A program made the position numbers and the translations under genes. Below the pieces are notes generated by a model. That model saw only the letters and a list, made by a program, of their open reading frames with translations. It was not told where the DNA came from and did not search any database. Shown piece after piece: positions 28,871-37,768 of a stretch of DNA of 64,000 nt. Each line of letters opens with the position of its first letter. Within the stretch, counting starts at the first letter, position 1. Source of the DNA: Bog-756 sp963835465 (lineage in GTDB: Bacteria; Actinomycetota; Acidimicrobiia; Acidimicrobiales; RAAP-2). The DNA is taken from positions 372,001 to 436,000 of the forward strand of contig CAWIFR010000001.1 in NCBI GenBank assembly GCA_963835465.1. Direction: 5' to 3'.

Positions 28871-29726
28871 TCAGTTCGGGTCGTTGTCGTCGGATGGTGC
28901 CTGCCAGGCCGGGGGCCGCTTCTCCGCGAAGGCGGTGATCCCCTCCGCCGCCTCGGCGGTCTGGCTGGTGACCGTGAGCATGGCGTGGAGATAGGGCAGG
29001 GCCTCGGTCGCCGCCGAGTCAAGGACAGCGTAGAACGAATCGCGTCCCATCCTCATCACACCGGGGGGCTTGGACGCCAGAACGGCCGCCAGCTCAGCCA
29101 CGGTCGCGTCGAGGAGCTCAGGTGCCACCACCCGGGTGACGAACCCGATCCTCTCCGCCTCCTCGGCCCCGACCACCCGACTGGTCAGGCACAGCTCGAG
29201 GGCCTTCTTCGGGGGCATGGAACGGAGCATGGGCACTGTCACCATGTAGGGCCACAGGCCCACGTTGAGCTCCGGTGCCCCGAAGCGGGCCTGGTCGGAG
29301 GCTACGACCATGTCGCAGGCCAGGGCCAGCCCGAACCCCCCGGCCATGGCCCACCCCTGGACCCGGGCGATCGTGGGCTTGCCCAGGGCCCAGAGCTCCT
29401 CGAACAGCTCGGCCAGCCAACCCCGCGCCAGGTGGTGCTGGGCGTACTCGTCGGTGACCCCACCGGGATCCTGCGGCGCCATGCCCGAGAGGTCGGCCCC
29501 GGCACAGAAGGCCTGGTCGCCGGCGCCGGCCAGCACCACCACCCGGACGGCGGGGTCGACCTTGGCCCGGGCCACCTGCCCGGCGGAGTCCGCCGATGAC
29601 GTCCCAGTTCATGGCGTTGCGCCGCTCGGGTCGGTTGATGGTCAGGGTGAGCACTGGACCCTGTCGGTGGACCAGGAGGTCGTCGGCGGGGGCCGGGGGG
29701 GTCTCGGTCGGGGCGGGATCGGGCAC
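28871..29726 (-). CDS. Enoyl-CoA hydratase/isomerase family protein, one frameshift
   Basis: Crotonase-fold protein of about 285 residues. Start MPDPAPTETPPAPADDLL, then LTLTINRPERRNAMNWDVI, the oxyanion-hole segment AFCAGADLSGMAPQDPG and VQGWAMAGGFGLALACDM. An indel near 29590 joins the two frames. The second catalytic acid position falls in FGAPELNVGLWPYM, as in several isomerase-like members. Specific acyl-CoA unknown. It is 18 bp upstream of gmd on the same strand. Confidence 0.87.
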
Positions 29727-29803
29727 CGGACGACGCTATCCCGGCCAACCCCCACTGTCCGGTCCGGCCTTCGGATCCGGCATCGGCCCGCGGGGCCGCT
29801 ACG

Positions 29804-30877
29804 GTGACCCCATTCCGACCGCCGCCATCCTCTCCTTCCGCCTCGGCGGCACCGACGGCGTGTCCGTCGAGGCGGCCAAGTGGCAGGACGCCCTGTCCGG
29901 CTCGGTTTCGCCACCTACACAGTGGCCGGCGAGGGTCCGGTCGACCAACTGCTCCCGGGCCTGGCCATGGGGCGCGACGGATCCACCAACGGGCCGGGAG
30001 CTCGGGAGCGCCCTGGCCGACGCCGACCTGGTCGTCGTGGAGAATCTCTGCTCCCTCCCACTCAACCCCGGCGCAGCCTCGCGGTGGCGGAGGCGCTCGC
30101 CGGCCGGCCGGCCGTCCTCCACCACCACGACCTGCCCTGGCAGCGGCCCGCGTACGTCCACCATCCGCCGCCGCCGACCGACGCCCGGTGGCGGCACGTG
30201 ACGATCAACGAGCTGAGCCGGCACCAGCTGGCCAACCGGGGGATTGGCGCCCATACCGTCTACAACGCGTTCGCCATCGAGGCCGACACTGCCGCACCGG
30301 GCCCCTGATGGCAGCACGGAGGGAGCGGACGCGGAGCGGGTGGCGCTGCGCCGCCGTCTGGGCGTCGACGACCGGGGGCCTGGTCCTCCAGCCCACCCGC
30401 GCCATCCCCCGGAAGAACGTGGCCGGCGGCCTCGAGCTGGCCGCCCGGCTGGGGGCGACGTTCTGGCTGCTCGGACCGGCCGAGGACGGCTACGGGGACC
30501 GACTCGGCAGACTGGTCGCCGCCGCTGGATGCCCCGTGGTACTGGGCTCCCCCGCGGGCGGGGGGCCGGTGGCCGTCGGCGACGCGTACGCCGCCTGCGA
30601 TGTCGTGGCGCTGCCTTCCACCTGGGAGGGATTCGGCAATCCGACCATCGAGTCGGTCGTCCACCGCCGGCCCCTGGCCATCGGCCCCTACCCGGTGGCC
30701 GTCGAGCTGGCCGCCTTCGGGTTCGACTGGTTCGGCCTGGGGGAGGTGGACCGTCTGGCTGCGTGGCTAGCAGGTCCGGACCCCGGGCTGTTGGAGCGGA
30801 ACCTGGAGGTTGCCCCGGCCCACTTCTCGCTCACCGACCTGCCCGATCGGATCGCCGCCGTACTGCCACCCTGGTGA
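29804..30877 (+). CDS. GT4-type glycosyltransferase, frameshifted
   Basis: About 350 residues of a GT-B fold. N-terminal half ILSFRLGGTDGVSVEAAKWQ, then AVLHHHDLPWQRP and TINELSRHQL; C-terminal half LVLQPTRAIPRKNVAGGLEL, AARLGATFWLLGPAEDGYG and the donor-sugar E-x7-E motif WEGFGNPTIESVV. Frames change near 29820, 29905, 29980, 30080 and 30310-30370. GTG 29804 is the likely start but the first codons are uncertain. Acceptor unknown; divergent from the enoyl-CoA hydratase gene. Confidence 0.75.
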   Translation: MTPFRPPPSSPSASAAPTACPSRRPSGRTPCPARFRHLHSGRRGSGRPTAPGPGHGARRIHQRAGSSGAPWPTPTWSSWRISAPSHSTPAQPRGGGGARRPAGRPPPPRPALAAARVRPPSAAADRRPVAARDDQRAEPAPAGQPGDWRPYRLQRVRHRGRHCRTGPLMAARRERTRSGWRCAAVWASTTGGLVLQPTRAIPRKNVAGGLELAARLGATFWLLGPAEDGYGDRLGRLVAAAGCPVVLGSPAGGGPVAVGDAYAACDVVALPSTWEGFGNPTIESVVHRRPLAIGPYPVAVELAAFGFDWFGLGEVDRLAAWLAGPDPGLLERNLEVAPAHFSLTDLPDRIAAVLPPW

Positions 30878-30938
30878 CGGGGGGCGGGGCGGTCACACTC
30901 GCCCGGGCCGGAATCCCACCCCAGACTACGATGGGGCC

Positions 30939-31643
30939 ATGGCCGGCACGTTGATCCTGAGCCCGACGCGGGCCCACGCAGCAGCAGAACCGCGGGCTCG
31001 GCCGGCCGGCGGCTCACCGCTGACGCCCGTCGCCGGCAATTGTTCGACGTGGCCCTCTCGCTCTTTGCCCAACACGGGTACGCCGCCACCACCATGGACG
31101 ACATCGCCGAGTCAGCGGGCGTGACCAAGCCGCTGGTCTACCAGCACTTCGAGTCGAAGCGGGCCCTCTACCTCGAGCTGATGGACGTGTTCTCCCGAGA
31201 GCTGGTCACCGACATCGTCAAGGCCACCGCCGACGCCCAAGGGCCCCGCCAGCAAGTGGAGTTGGGGTTCGCCGCCTACTTCGAGCTCATGCTCGGCAAC
31301 GAGCAGGCATTCCGCCTGCTCTACGGGCGGGACGCCCCCGACGACCAGGAGTTGGGCGAGGCCCTCCGCCGGGTGGAGGAGACGCTGGCTCGGGCCATCG
31401 ACTCGTTGATCGATGCCGGGCTCGACCCCGAGCACCGCCTGCTGCTGGCCCACGCCGTGGTGGGGATGGCCGAGGGAGCCAGCCGGCACTGGTTGGACGC
31501 CCGACGGGAGGCGGCCGACGCGCCGGGTGTCGACGACCACCCGGATAGCCGAAGGGGCAGAGCGGGATGCCGAAGCCAAGCGGCTGGCCACCCGGTTGGC
31601 TGACTTCGCCTGGGCCGGACTGCGGCAGGTCCACCGGATCTGA
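30939..31643 (+). CDS. TetR-family transcriptional regulator, frameshifted
   Basis: The helix-turn-helix segment RRRQLFDVALSLFAQHGYAA, TTMDDIAESAGVTKPLVYQH, FESKRALYLELMDVF is a standard TetR DNA-binding domain. The ligand domain follows and ends RLATRLADFAWAGLRQVHRI at TGA 31643. Indels lie near 31000 and 31535. It starts 61 bp after the glycosyltransferase; ligand unknown. Confidence 0.85.
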
Positions 31644-31701
31644 GGGCAGCGGCCGCCCTGGTGGTCGTCCGTCACGACCTCCGGCGGGTCTGCTCGTCCG
31701 A

Positions 31702-32561
31702 TCAGGCAGTGACCTGGCCGGCCACCACCGGCTGATTAGCGCTCTGGACCACACCACCGGCCTGCTCGGCGGTAATGGCGAACGCCTGCACCGAGCCGTC
31801 ACCGGCCACGCTGAAGGGGACCACCGCCGGATCGCGGCCGAGCAGGCCCAACGAGATGGTCTTGCCACCGATGACACCCCACAGTTGATAGGTCTTGCCC
31901 GACGGCAGGCTCTTCAGCTGTTCGACCTCGACGAAGCCGGTCCCCGAGGCAGTAAGGACCACGGTCACCTTGCCCGGGCTGGGGGTCGAGGACAGGCCGG
32001 TGAGCTGGACCTGTGTGGTGGATGGCCGTTTCAACGCCGCCTGTTCGGCGGCGGAGAGGAGGGGGTTCGCCTGCAACGCGCTCGACCTGATGATTGAGAT
32101 GGTTGACCTGAGCGCCGAGTAGGAGGGCGACGATGGCCGCGGCCGCCGCCACCAAGGCCGCTCCCGCGCACCAGCCACCGGCTCCGTCGGGCCGCGGTGA
32201 TGGGCACCACGGTCGCTCCGTCCGGAGCGGCGAGGGCACCGAGCCCCTCGGGAGCGACCACCCGGTCGGCCCGGCCGTCACCGGGCTCAAGCCGGGACGC
32301 CAGTCGGTCCCAGGACGGTGGCACCGACCCATCGAGCTGGGCGGCGATGCCGTCCCACAGCCCGGCCGGGGATTCGCCGCCCGAGTTGGCCAGTAGGCCG
32401 GCCACCTCGTGATGCTGGGCCACCTCGGCGGAGCACTTCACACAGCCGTCGAGATGCTGCTCGATCATCGCTGCCGTCTCAGGGTCCACGGCATCCAGGG
32501 CGTAGACGCCGAACAACTCCTGCATCTCACGATGCTCGGATGCGGAGAGGTGCTCGTTCAC
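31702..32561 (-). CDS. RskA-like anti-sigma factor, frameshifted
   Basis: Membrane anti-sigma factor. The N-terminal ZAS-type domain contains EQHLDGCVKCSAEVAQH with His36-x3-Cys40-x2-Cys43. A transmembrane helix AGAALVAAAAAIVALLLGAQ and an external RskA domain (TYQLWGVIGGKTISLGLLG, AFAITAEQAGGVVQSA) follow. Indels near 32165 and 32080. The GTG start at 32561 overlaps the sigma factor stop by four bases, the usual coupling for a sigma/anti-sigma pair. It should hold the sigma factor until regulated proteolysis. Confidence 0.88.
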
Positions 32562-33139
32562 AGGTCTGCCCCCGCTGGTTGTACGCCGCGCTCGGCCAGG
32601 TTGACCCGGAGCCGGCCGAGCCCGGACCGAATGCGGCTCTTCACGGTTCCCTCCGGCTCGTGCAACATCTCGGCCACCTCACGGTAGGTGTGGCCACCGA
32701 AGTAGGCCAGCTCGATCGGCCTGCGGAGATCGTCGGGCAGCGCCCCCAACGCCTCTTGCACCTGCTCGGCCACGGCCATGTCCCACACTTCACGGTCGAT
32801 GTCGTACCCGGCGGTCGCCGTCTCCCGAGAGGTCTTCTCCTCTCGGCCACGACGCGAGACCTCGGAACGCACGTAGTCCACGGACTTGCCGTGGGTGCGA
32901 GCGAGCAGGAACGAGCGAAGGGTGCCGCGCTGGGCATCGAACTTCTCGGGGTGGTTCCACAGGTCCAAGAAGACCTCCTGGGTGATCTCCTCGGCCGGTG
33001 GGTCACTGCGGAGGATCCGACGGGCCAGGGCGTGGACCGCTCCCCCGTGCCGCCGGTACACCTCAGCCAGGGCCTGCTCGTGCCAGCGACCAATGGCAAC
33101 GACGAGGTTGGCGTCACTCGCCTGTTGCCGATCGACCAT
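32558..33139 (-). CDS. ECF RNA polymerase sigma factor, SigK-like
   Basis: 193 residues from ATG 33139. Region 2: EVYRRHGGAVHALARRIL, EEITQEVFLDLWNHPEKFD and RGTLRSFLLARTHGKSVDYV. Region 4: LPDDLRRPIELAYFGGHTY, REVAEMLHEPEGTVKSRIRS. An intact member of the SigK/SigL-like ECF group paired with RskA. The open frame runs further upstream but only as antisense to the divergent cupredoxin gene. Targets are probably its divergent neighbours (inference). Confidence 0.92.
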   Translation of the reverse strand: MVDRQQASDANLVVAIGRWHEQALAEVYRRHGGAVHALARRILRSDPPAEEITQEVFLDLWNHPEKFDAQRGTLRSFLLARTHGKSVDYVRSEVSRRGREEKTSRETATAGYDIDREVWDMAVAEQVQEALGALPDDLRRPIELAYFGGHTYREVAEMLHEPEGTVKSRIRSGLGRLRVNLAERGVQPAGADL

Positions 33140-33287
33140 CACGAAACTGTATTCGGAGCGGGCCCTGAACCGGATGAAGATATCCCAGGGATCACTTTGG
33201 CCGGTTGTACAGGGATGATGCCTCGGCACTGAACGGGTGGCGTCCACGCAGGGCATCCATATCGGGGGCGGCGCCGAACGAACGGTG

Positions 33288-33758
33288 ATGACCAATCCCG
33301 ACCAACTGCAGACGACCGGATCCCCCGTCAGAACGTCACCGAGCCGTAGACGCTCCCGACGGCTGCTCCTCGCCACACTGTTCGGCAGTGCCCTGGTGCT
33401 GGCCGCCTGCTCGAGCTCCTCGGGCAGCACCTCCTCGACCACTGGCACCTCCTCGACTCCCACGACGGCGTCGAGCTCGTCCGGCTCCTCGGGCGGGTCG
33501 AGCAGCGCGCCCAGGATCACCATCAAGAACTTCGCCTTCACCCCCAGCACCATCACGGTGGCCCCCGGAAGCGCGGTGACGGTGACGAACGACGACCAGG
33601 TGGCCCACACCATCACGTCGACCAAGGGGGGCTTCGACACCGGTGATATCGCCGCCGGTCAATCCAAGACGATCACCGCGCCGAACAACCCGGGCAGCTA
33701 CTCGTACATCTGCTCGATCCATCAGTACATGACCGGGACGCTCGTCGTCTCGGGCTGA
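33288..33758 (+). CDS. Cupredoxin-domain lipoprotein
   Basis: 156 residues. Signal peptide RRLLLATLFGSALVLAAC with lipobox cysteine at about 41, a Ser/Thr-rich linker of 30 residues, and a plastocyanin-like domain: ITIKNFAFTPSTITVAPGS, QVAHTIT (His107), and YICSIHQYMTG giving Cys142, His145 and Met148. All four type 1 copper ligands are present, so it should bind copper and transfer electrons outside the membrane. It is divergent from the sigma factor across 148 bp. I use ATG 33288; a GTG lies one codon earlier. Confidence 0.9.
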   Translation: MTNPDQLQTTGSPVRTSPSRRRSRRLLLATLFGSALVLAACSSSSGSTSSTTGTSSTPTTASSSSGSSGGSSSAPRITIKNFAFTPSTITVAPGSAVTVTNDDQVAHTITSTKGGFDTGDIAAGQSKTITAPNNPGSYSYICSIHQYMTGTLVVSG

Positions 33759-33874
33759 CCTTCCGCTCATCGGGAGAAGACCCCGAGCAGCCCCGCACTG
33801 TCGCTGGCGCAGCGGCACCCGCATCACCGCCCTCACCGCATCACACCGACCACACCAACCACAGGAGGAAGACC

Positions 33875-34777
33875 ATGAGTCAAAGGCTGCAGTCGAGCCG
33901 AACGGAGCCGGAGGACGGTCGAGTCGATGTCGATCCCCACGCCATGGGCTCCCTGATCGAGGAGAGCCAGGACCTCCATCATGACGCCATGGACGCCACC
34001 CTCCCCGTGCTCGACGAGATGGTGGCGACGGGTCAGGAGGCCCGGGCCCACGGACTGGTCGATCTCGACGAGTCCAGGGAGGTGGCGGCCCGCCGTTCCA
34101 AGCTCATGACCGGTGCCGCCTTCGGCGGGGGGCTCCTGGCTGCCGCGGGAATCGCCGGGGCCCTCGACGCCCTCTTCGCCTCACCGGCCTTCGCCGCCTC
34201 GGGAGCCGACGTGCAGATCCTGCAGACCGCCTCCTCCATCGAGGTGTTGGCCGTCTCCACCTACAAGACAGCGCTGACGCTTCCTTTCATCGGTGGGGCC
34301 TCGGCCAACCCGGTGGTGAAGGCGTTCGCCACCACCACCATGCAGCAGCACATGCAGCACCTGGCTGCCTTCAATGCCGCCATCACCGCTCTGGGAGGTA
34401 AGGCGCAAACCAGTCCCGACCCCGCCCTGGCCCAAGTGGTTCAGCAGGCCGTGCCCGGCCTCACCTCGCCGGGGCCCGTCGTGGCCCTGGCACTGGAACT
34501 GGAGCAGGGAGCGGCCGAGACCTACGTGGCTGACGTCGCCGTCCTGTCCGATGCCAACGCCAAGAAGGTCACGGCTTCGATCATGGGCGTCGAGGCTCAA
34601 CACGCCTCGGTGTTGCTGGCCGTGCAGGCGCTCTTGAATGCCAACGCGCCGCAGCTCATCACCCTGTCCCCCGGCAACGTGGCCAATCTGCCCGCTGCTG
34701 CCGGATCCGTCGGATTCCCCGACGCATTCTTCCCCACCGATCAGGCCCGCCCGGCCAGTGAAGGAGCACTCTCATGA
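33875..34777 (+). CDS. Exported ferritin-like domain protein
   Basis: 300 residues, intact, with AGGAGG 6 nt before ATG 33875. A long N-terminal cytosolic stretch (DLHHDAMDATLPVLDEM) precedes RRSKLMTGAAFGGGLLAAAG, a Tat-like signal, and a cleavage region SPAFAASG. The mature part is a four-helix ferritin-like domain (Ferritin_2/DUF4439 type): SSIEVLAVSTYKTALTL, QQHMQHLAAFNAAITAL, LELEQGAAETYVADVA and GVEAQHASVLLAVQALL, with the Glu and Glu-x2-His positions of a di-iron site. Function unknown. It overlaps the next gene by ATGA. Confidence 0.85.
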   Translation: MSQRLQSSRTEPEDGRVDVDPHAMGSLIEESQDLHHDAMDATLPVLDEMVATGQEARAHGLVDLDESREVAARRSKLMTGAAFGGGLLAAAGIAGALDALFASPAFAASGADVQILQTASSIEVLAVSTYKTALTLPFIGGASANPVVKAFATTTMQQHMQHLAAFNAAITALGGKAQTSPDPALAQVVQQAVPGLTSPGPVVALALELEQGAAETYVADVAVLSDANAKKVTASIMGVEAQHASVLLAVQALLNANAPQLITLSPGNVANLPAAAGSVGFPDAFFPTDQARPASEGALS

Positions 34778-35559
34778 GGCGCCGTAACCGCAATCCCGAG
34801 ACCATGGCCATCTCCGAACACGAACTCACCGTGATGACCAACGACCTGGAACAGATCCACAACGACGTCGGCATGCCGGCGATGAACCGGGCCCTCGCCG
34901 AGTGGACAGAGCGTTCCCGCACCAGCCGCCGGGGCTTCCTCATCGGTGCTGGCGCACTGGCCGGAGGGGCGGTGCTGGCTGCCTGCTCGTCGGGATCCTC
35001 CAGCCCGACTACGACCACCATGGGCTCCGGCGCAGGCTCGAGCACTGCGGGCAAGCTGACCGGCGACCTGGCCGTGGCCGCACTAGCCGCCAGCCTCGAG
35101 AACCTGGCCGTGGCTGCCTACGGTGACGTGCTCACCGCAGCCGGTGCCGGGAAGCTCGGGACCGTGCCCCCCGCCGTCGCCACCTTCGTGACCACGGTGA
35201 AGGGTCAGCACGCCCAGCACGCTCAGGCCTGGAACTCGGCCATCGTGGCCGCCGGTCACACCGCGGTCACGACCCCCGATGCCGCACTGGTGCCGACGGT
35301 CAACAAGGACTTCGCCAAGGTCACCGATGTCACGGGCGCAGCCAAGTTGGCACTGACCCTGGAGGACGTCGCCGCGGCCACCTATCAATCGGCGGTCAGC
35401 GCAGTGAAGGCGACCTCGTCGGTGAAGGTGGCGGCCAGCATCCAGCCTGTCGAGATGCAGCACGCCGCCATCCTCAACTTCGTGTTGGGCCAGTATCCCG
35501 TGCCCAACGCCTTCAGCCCGACCAACGACGCTCGGCCCCTCACGGATTACACGGGCTGA
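34774..35559 (+). CDS. Tat-exported ferritin-like lipoprotein
   Basis: 261 residues. Twin-arginine signal RTSRRGFLIGAGALAGG (Arg52-Arg53) ends in a lipobox AVLAAC at Cys71, after an unusually long 48-residue lead. The mature domain repeats the fold of the previous gene: SLENLAVAAYGDVLTAAG, KGQHAQHAQAWNSAIVAAG, LTLEDVAAATYQSAVSAVK and QPVEMQHAAILNFVLGQY. The pair probably arose by duplication and the chains may work together. Translationally coupled to the upstream gene. Confidence 0.88.
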   Translation: MRRRNRNPETMAISEHELTVMTNDLEQIHNDVGMPAMNRALAEWTERSRTSRRGFLIGAGALAGGAVLAACSSGSSSPTTTTMGSGAGSSTAGKLTGDLAVAALAASLENLAVAAYGDVLTAAGAGKLGTVPPAVATFVTTVKGQHAQHAQAWNSAIVAAGHTAVTTPDAALVPTVNKDFAKVTDVTGAAKLALTLEDVAAATYQSAVSAVKATSSVKVAASIQPVEMQHAAILNFVLGQYPVPNAFSPTNDARPLTDYTG

Positions 35560-35588
35560 GCCTCCAGCTCCCCCTCGCCTGGGACAGA

Positions 35589-35622
35589 GACGAACGCCGG
35601 CTCCTCCGAGCCGGCGTTCGTC
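35589..35622 (+). terminator. Perfect 15-bp hairpin after the ferritin-like pair
   Basis: Stem GACGAACGCCGGCTC, loop CTCC, stem GAGCCGGCGTTCGTC, starting 30 bp after the stop at 35559. No run of T follows (GCGTCTGCG), so it may be a U-less terminator or an mRNA stabilising stem. Confidence 0.65.
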
Positions 35623-35768
35623 GCGTCTGCGCACCCAATACGACACCAACCAATACGCCACCGTCGGCCCCGTCTCATGGCCCATCACCCGGAGGGGTTG
35701 CACCGTTCCGCCGACGGACGCTGATCGATCCGGGTCATCCTGGACCGCCCCGGCGACGAATAGAGACC

Positions 35769-36548
35769 ATGACCTTCGACATCGCCACCTACCGAACCCT
35801 CTCGGAGAAACTCGATCTCGGGGACATCGACTTTGGCTCCTTTCGCGAGCAACCGCTGCACCCTGAAGCGCTACGGTGCCTTCGCTACATGCACGACGTG
35901 GAGAACCACACGGTGTGCTACCTCCGCGACGTCCTGGTCACGCGTGCCCACCGCGACCCGGAGGTCACCACCTTCCTCACGCTGTGGAACTACGAAGAGT
36001 TCTGGCACGGCGAGGCCATCGCCCGGATCCTCGCCGCTCACGACGAGCTCGCCGGCACCGGGCGAATCGCCGCCCTGCGCAACAGGTTGCCCAAGAGTGA
36101 CAAATGGAAGCCACTCAGCTTCCAGTTGGCGTCGGCCATCACCCCGCACCTCACCGCGGTGCACATGACGTGGGGCGCAGTCAATGAGTGGACCACGCAG
36201 GCGGCGTACGCCCGGCTGGCCAAGCTGGCCGACCACCCGACCCTCTCCGAGCTACTGCGACGCATCATGAAGCAGGAGGGTCGCCATATCGACTTCTATG
36301 CCACGCAGGCCAAGTCGAGGTTGAGCGACAGTCGGGCCGCGCAGAAGCTGACGCGCTGGGCCTTGCGGCGCTTCTGGGCCCCGGTGGGCAGTGGCGTGGT
36401 GCCCAACCAGGAAGTGAACTTCCTCCGCACCTACCTGTTCGGTGACAACGACGGCCAGGCCATGGCCGATCGCATCGACCGTCGGGTGGACCGACTGCCC
36501 GGCCTCGACGGCCTGCACCTCCTCCACGGTGCGGTCAGCGCCGCCTGA
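35769..36548 (+). CDS. Ferritin-like superfamily protein, probable di-iron
   Basis: 259 residues, no signal peptide, mostly helical. ALRCLRYMHDVENHTVCYLR carries a Glu/His pair, WNYEEFWHGEAIARILAAHD is a clear E-x2-H helix, and MKQEGRHIDFYATQAKSRL is a second E-x2-H helix, as in acyl-ACP desaturase- and rubrerythrin-type di-iron proteins. No substrate can be named. It follows the two exported ferritin-like proteins after the hairpin and a 147-bp gap, so it may have its own promoter. Confidence 0.8.
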   Translation: MTFDIATYRTLSEKLDLGDIDFGSFREQPLHPEALRCLRYMHDVENHTVCYLRDVLVTRAHRDPEVTTFLTLWNYEEFWHGEAIARILAAHDELAGTGRIAALRNRLPKSDKWKPLSFQLASAITPHLTAVHMTWGAVNEWTTQAAYARLAKLADHPTLSELLRRIMKQEGRHIDFYATQAKSRLSDSRAAQKLTRWALRRFWAPVGSGVVPNQEVNFLRTYLFGDNDGQAMADRIDRRVDRLPGLDGLHLLHGAVSAA

Positions 36549-36638
36549 GCCCCTGGCCTGGGCCCGGCGCAAGCGGGCTCGAGCCGGCCGAGTCGCCGAA
36601 TGTGCCGAACGGGCCACGATGCTCCAGGGCGGAGCACA

Positions 36639-36666
36639 TACCTGACTGAACAGGTAAACTATATGG
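36639..36666 (+). promoter_or_regulatory. Operator and leaderless promoter of the DUF4395 gene
   Basis: Inverted repeat TACCTG-N6-CAGGTA (36639-36656) overlaps the -10 box TAAACT (36655-36660), which lies 6 nt before the GTG at 36667. That spacing predicts transcription starting at the start codon. No ribosome binding site is visible, which agrees with a leaderless mRNA. Confidence 0.5.
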
Positions 36667-37158
36667 GTGTTCACGTTCCCGAATCCCGTCAATGAGTACG
36701 CGGCCCGCACCGTCGCCGCCGGCGTAGCGACCATGGCGGTCGCCGCCATCGCCTTCCAGCAGACCTGGCTCCTCATACCCATCGCCTACGGGTTCTGGGC
36801 CCGAGTCCTCACCGGGCCGACTCTGAGCCCTCTCGGCCAGCTGGCTACTCGGGTCATCGCTCCCCGGCTGTCCCGGGTTCCCAAACTCGTGCCCGGTCCA
36901 CCGAAACGGTTCGCCCAGGCCATCGGCGTGGTGTTCGCCACCACCGCGGTCATCCTCTGGTTCGGCTTCGGACTGGGCACGGCCACCTGGGTGGTGCTCG
37001 GGCTGCTGGCCTGCGCGGCCATTCTCAAGTCGGCCTTCGCCGTCTGCCTCGGATGCATCGCCTTCGGCTACCTCATGAAGGCCGGCATCATCCCCGATGA
37101 GGTGTGCGAAGCGTGCTCGGACCTCTCGCTCCGCTACCCCCAACTCTCACGGGGCTGA
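36667..37158 (+). CDS. DUF4395 membrane protein
   Basis: 163 residues with four hydrophobic helices. It begins MFTFPNPVNEYAARTVAAG, the DUF4395 signature, and has paired cysteines in AVCLGCIAFGYLM and DEVCEACSDL, which suggest a redox- or thiol-linked role in the membrane. Members often sit near thioredoxin- or rhodanese-like genes; here it follows the ferritin-like genes. Function unknown. Intact. Confidence 0.85.
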   Translation: MFTFPNPVNEYAARTVAAGVATMAVAAIAFQQTWLLIPIAYGFWARVLTGPTLSPLGQLATRVIAPRLSRVPKLVPGPPKRFAQAIGVVFATTAVILWFGFGLGTATWVVLGLLACAAILKSAFAVCLGCIAFGYLMKAGIIPDEVCEACSDLSLRYPQLSRG

Positions 37159-37192
37159 GTCGATCGCGTTCCCCGCTGGGAGCGAAAGCCCT

Positions 37193-37719
37193 TCAGGCGA
37201 GCCGGGGCACCAACGCGGCGCAAAGGGCGGCTAGCTCCTCGACGCAGGAGACGTAGATCTCGTCTTCTCCTCCGGCCGGATCCTCAACGTCCTCCCACGG
37301 CTCGACGGGCTGGGCGGCCAGCCGAAGCCGCGGCCAGCCGGTCGGTGAGCGAGTCAGGGCCCGCGGGTAGATGGCGGACGAGGCGCTTGATGGTGGCGGT
37401 CTTGTCCGCCGCCTCAGGATGCCTCCGCCGAATGTAGGACACGTGCTCACCGGCCATGGCCAGGATGAGGTCGGACCGTCGGACATCCTCGTCGCTGAGT
37501 TGATGACTGCGATGGCCGTCGGCCACCAGTCCCACCGTGGCCAGTGCGGCTCGCGTCCGACGACTCATGGGCTGGCCCTCGATGACATGGGTTCCGGCGG
37601 TGACGATGCGTATCGGTGCGTCGAGGAGCATGGCTCCCGCCATCACCGATCGGGCCGCATTGCCCGTGCACAACGTGAGGACCAGAGGTCGCTGGCCGTC
37701 GTCGACAGGGGATTCCATG
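37193..37719 (-). CDS. Low-molecular-weight protein-tyrosine-phosphatase-like protein, one frameshift
   Basis: About 175 residues. P-loop LTLCTGNAARSVMAGAML gives the C-x5-R signature (Cys17, Arg23). The body continues MSRRTRAALATVGLVADGHR, SHQLSDEDVRRSDLILAMA. An extra base near 37335 separates DSLTDR from PRLRLAAQPVEPWEDVEDP, which carries the acidic loop expected to supply the general acid. It could be an arsenate reductase of this fold, but no ars genes are nearby. Confidence 0.8.
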
Positions 37720-37768
37720 GCCACACACTGGCACGGGTCAAGCCGGTGGTCGGCACCAGGCCAACCCC

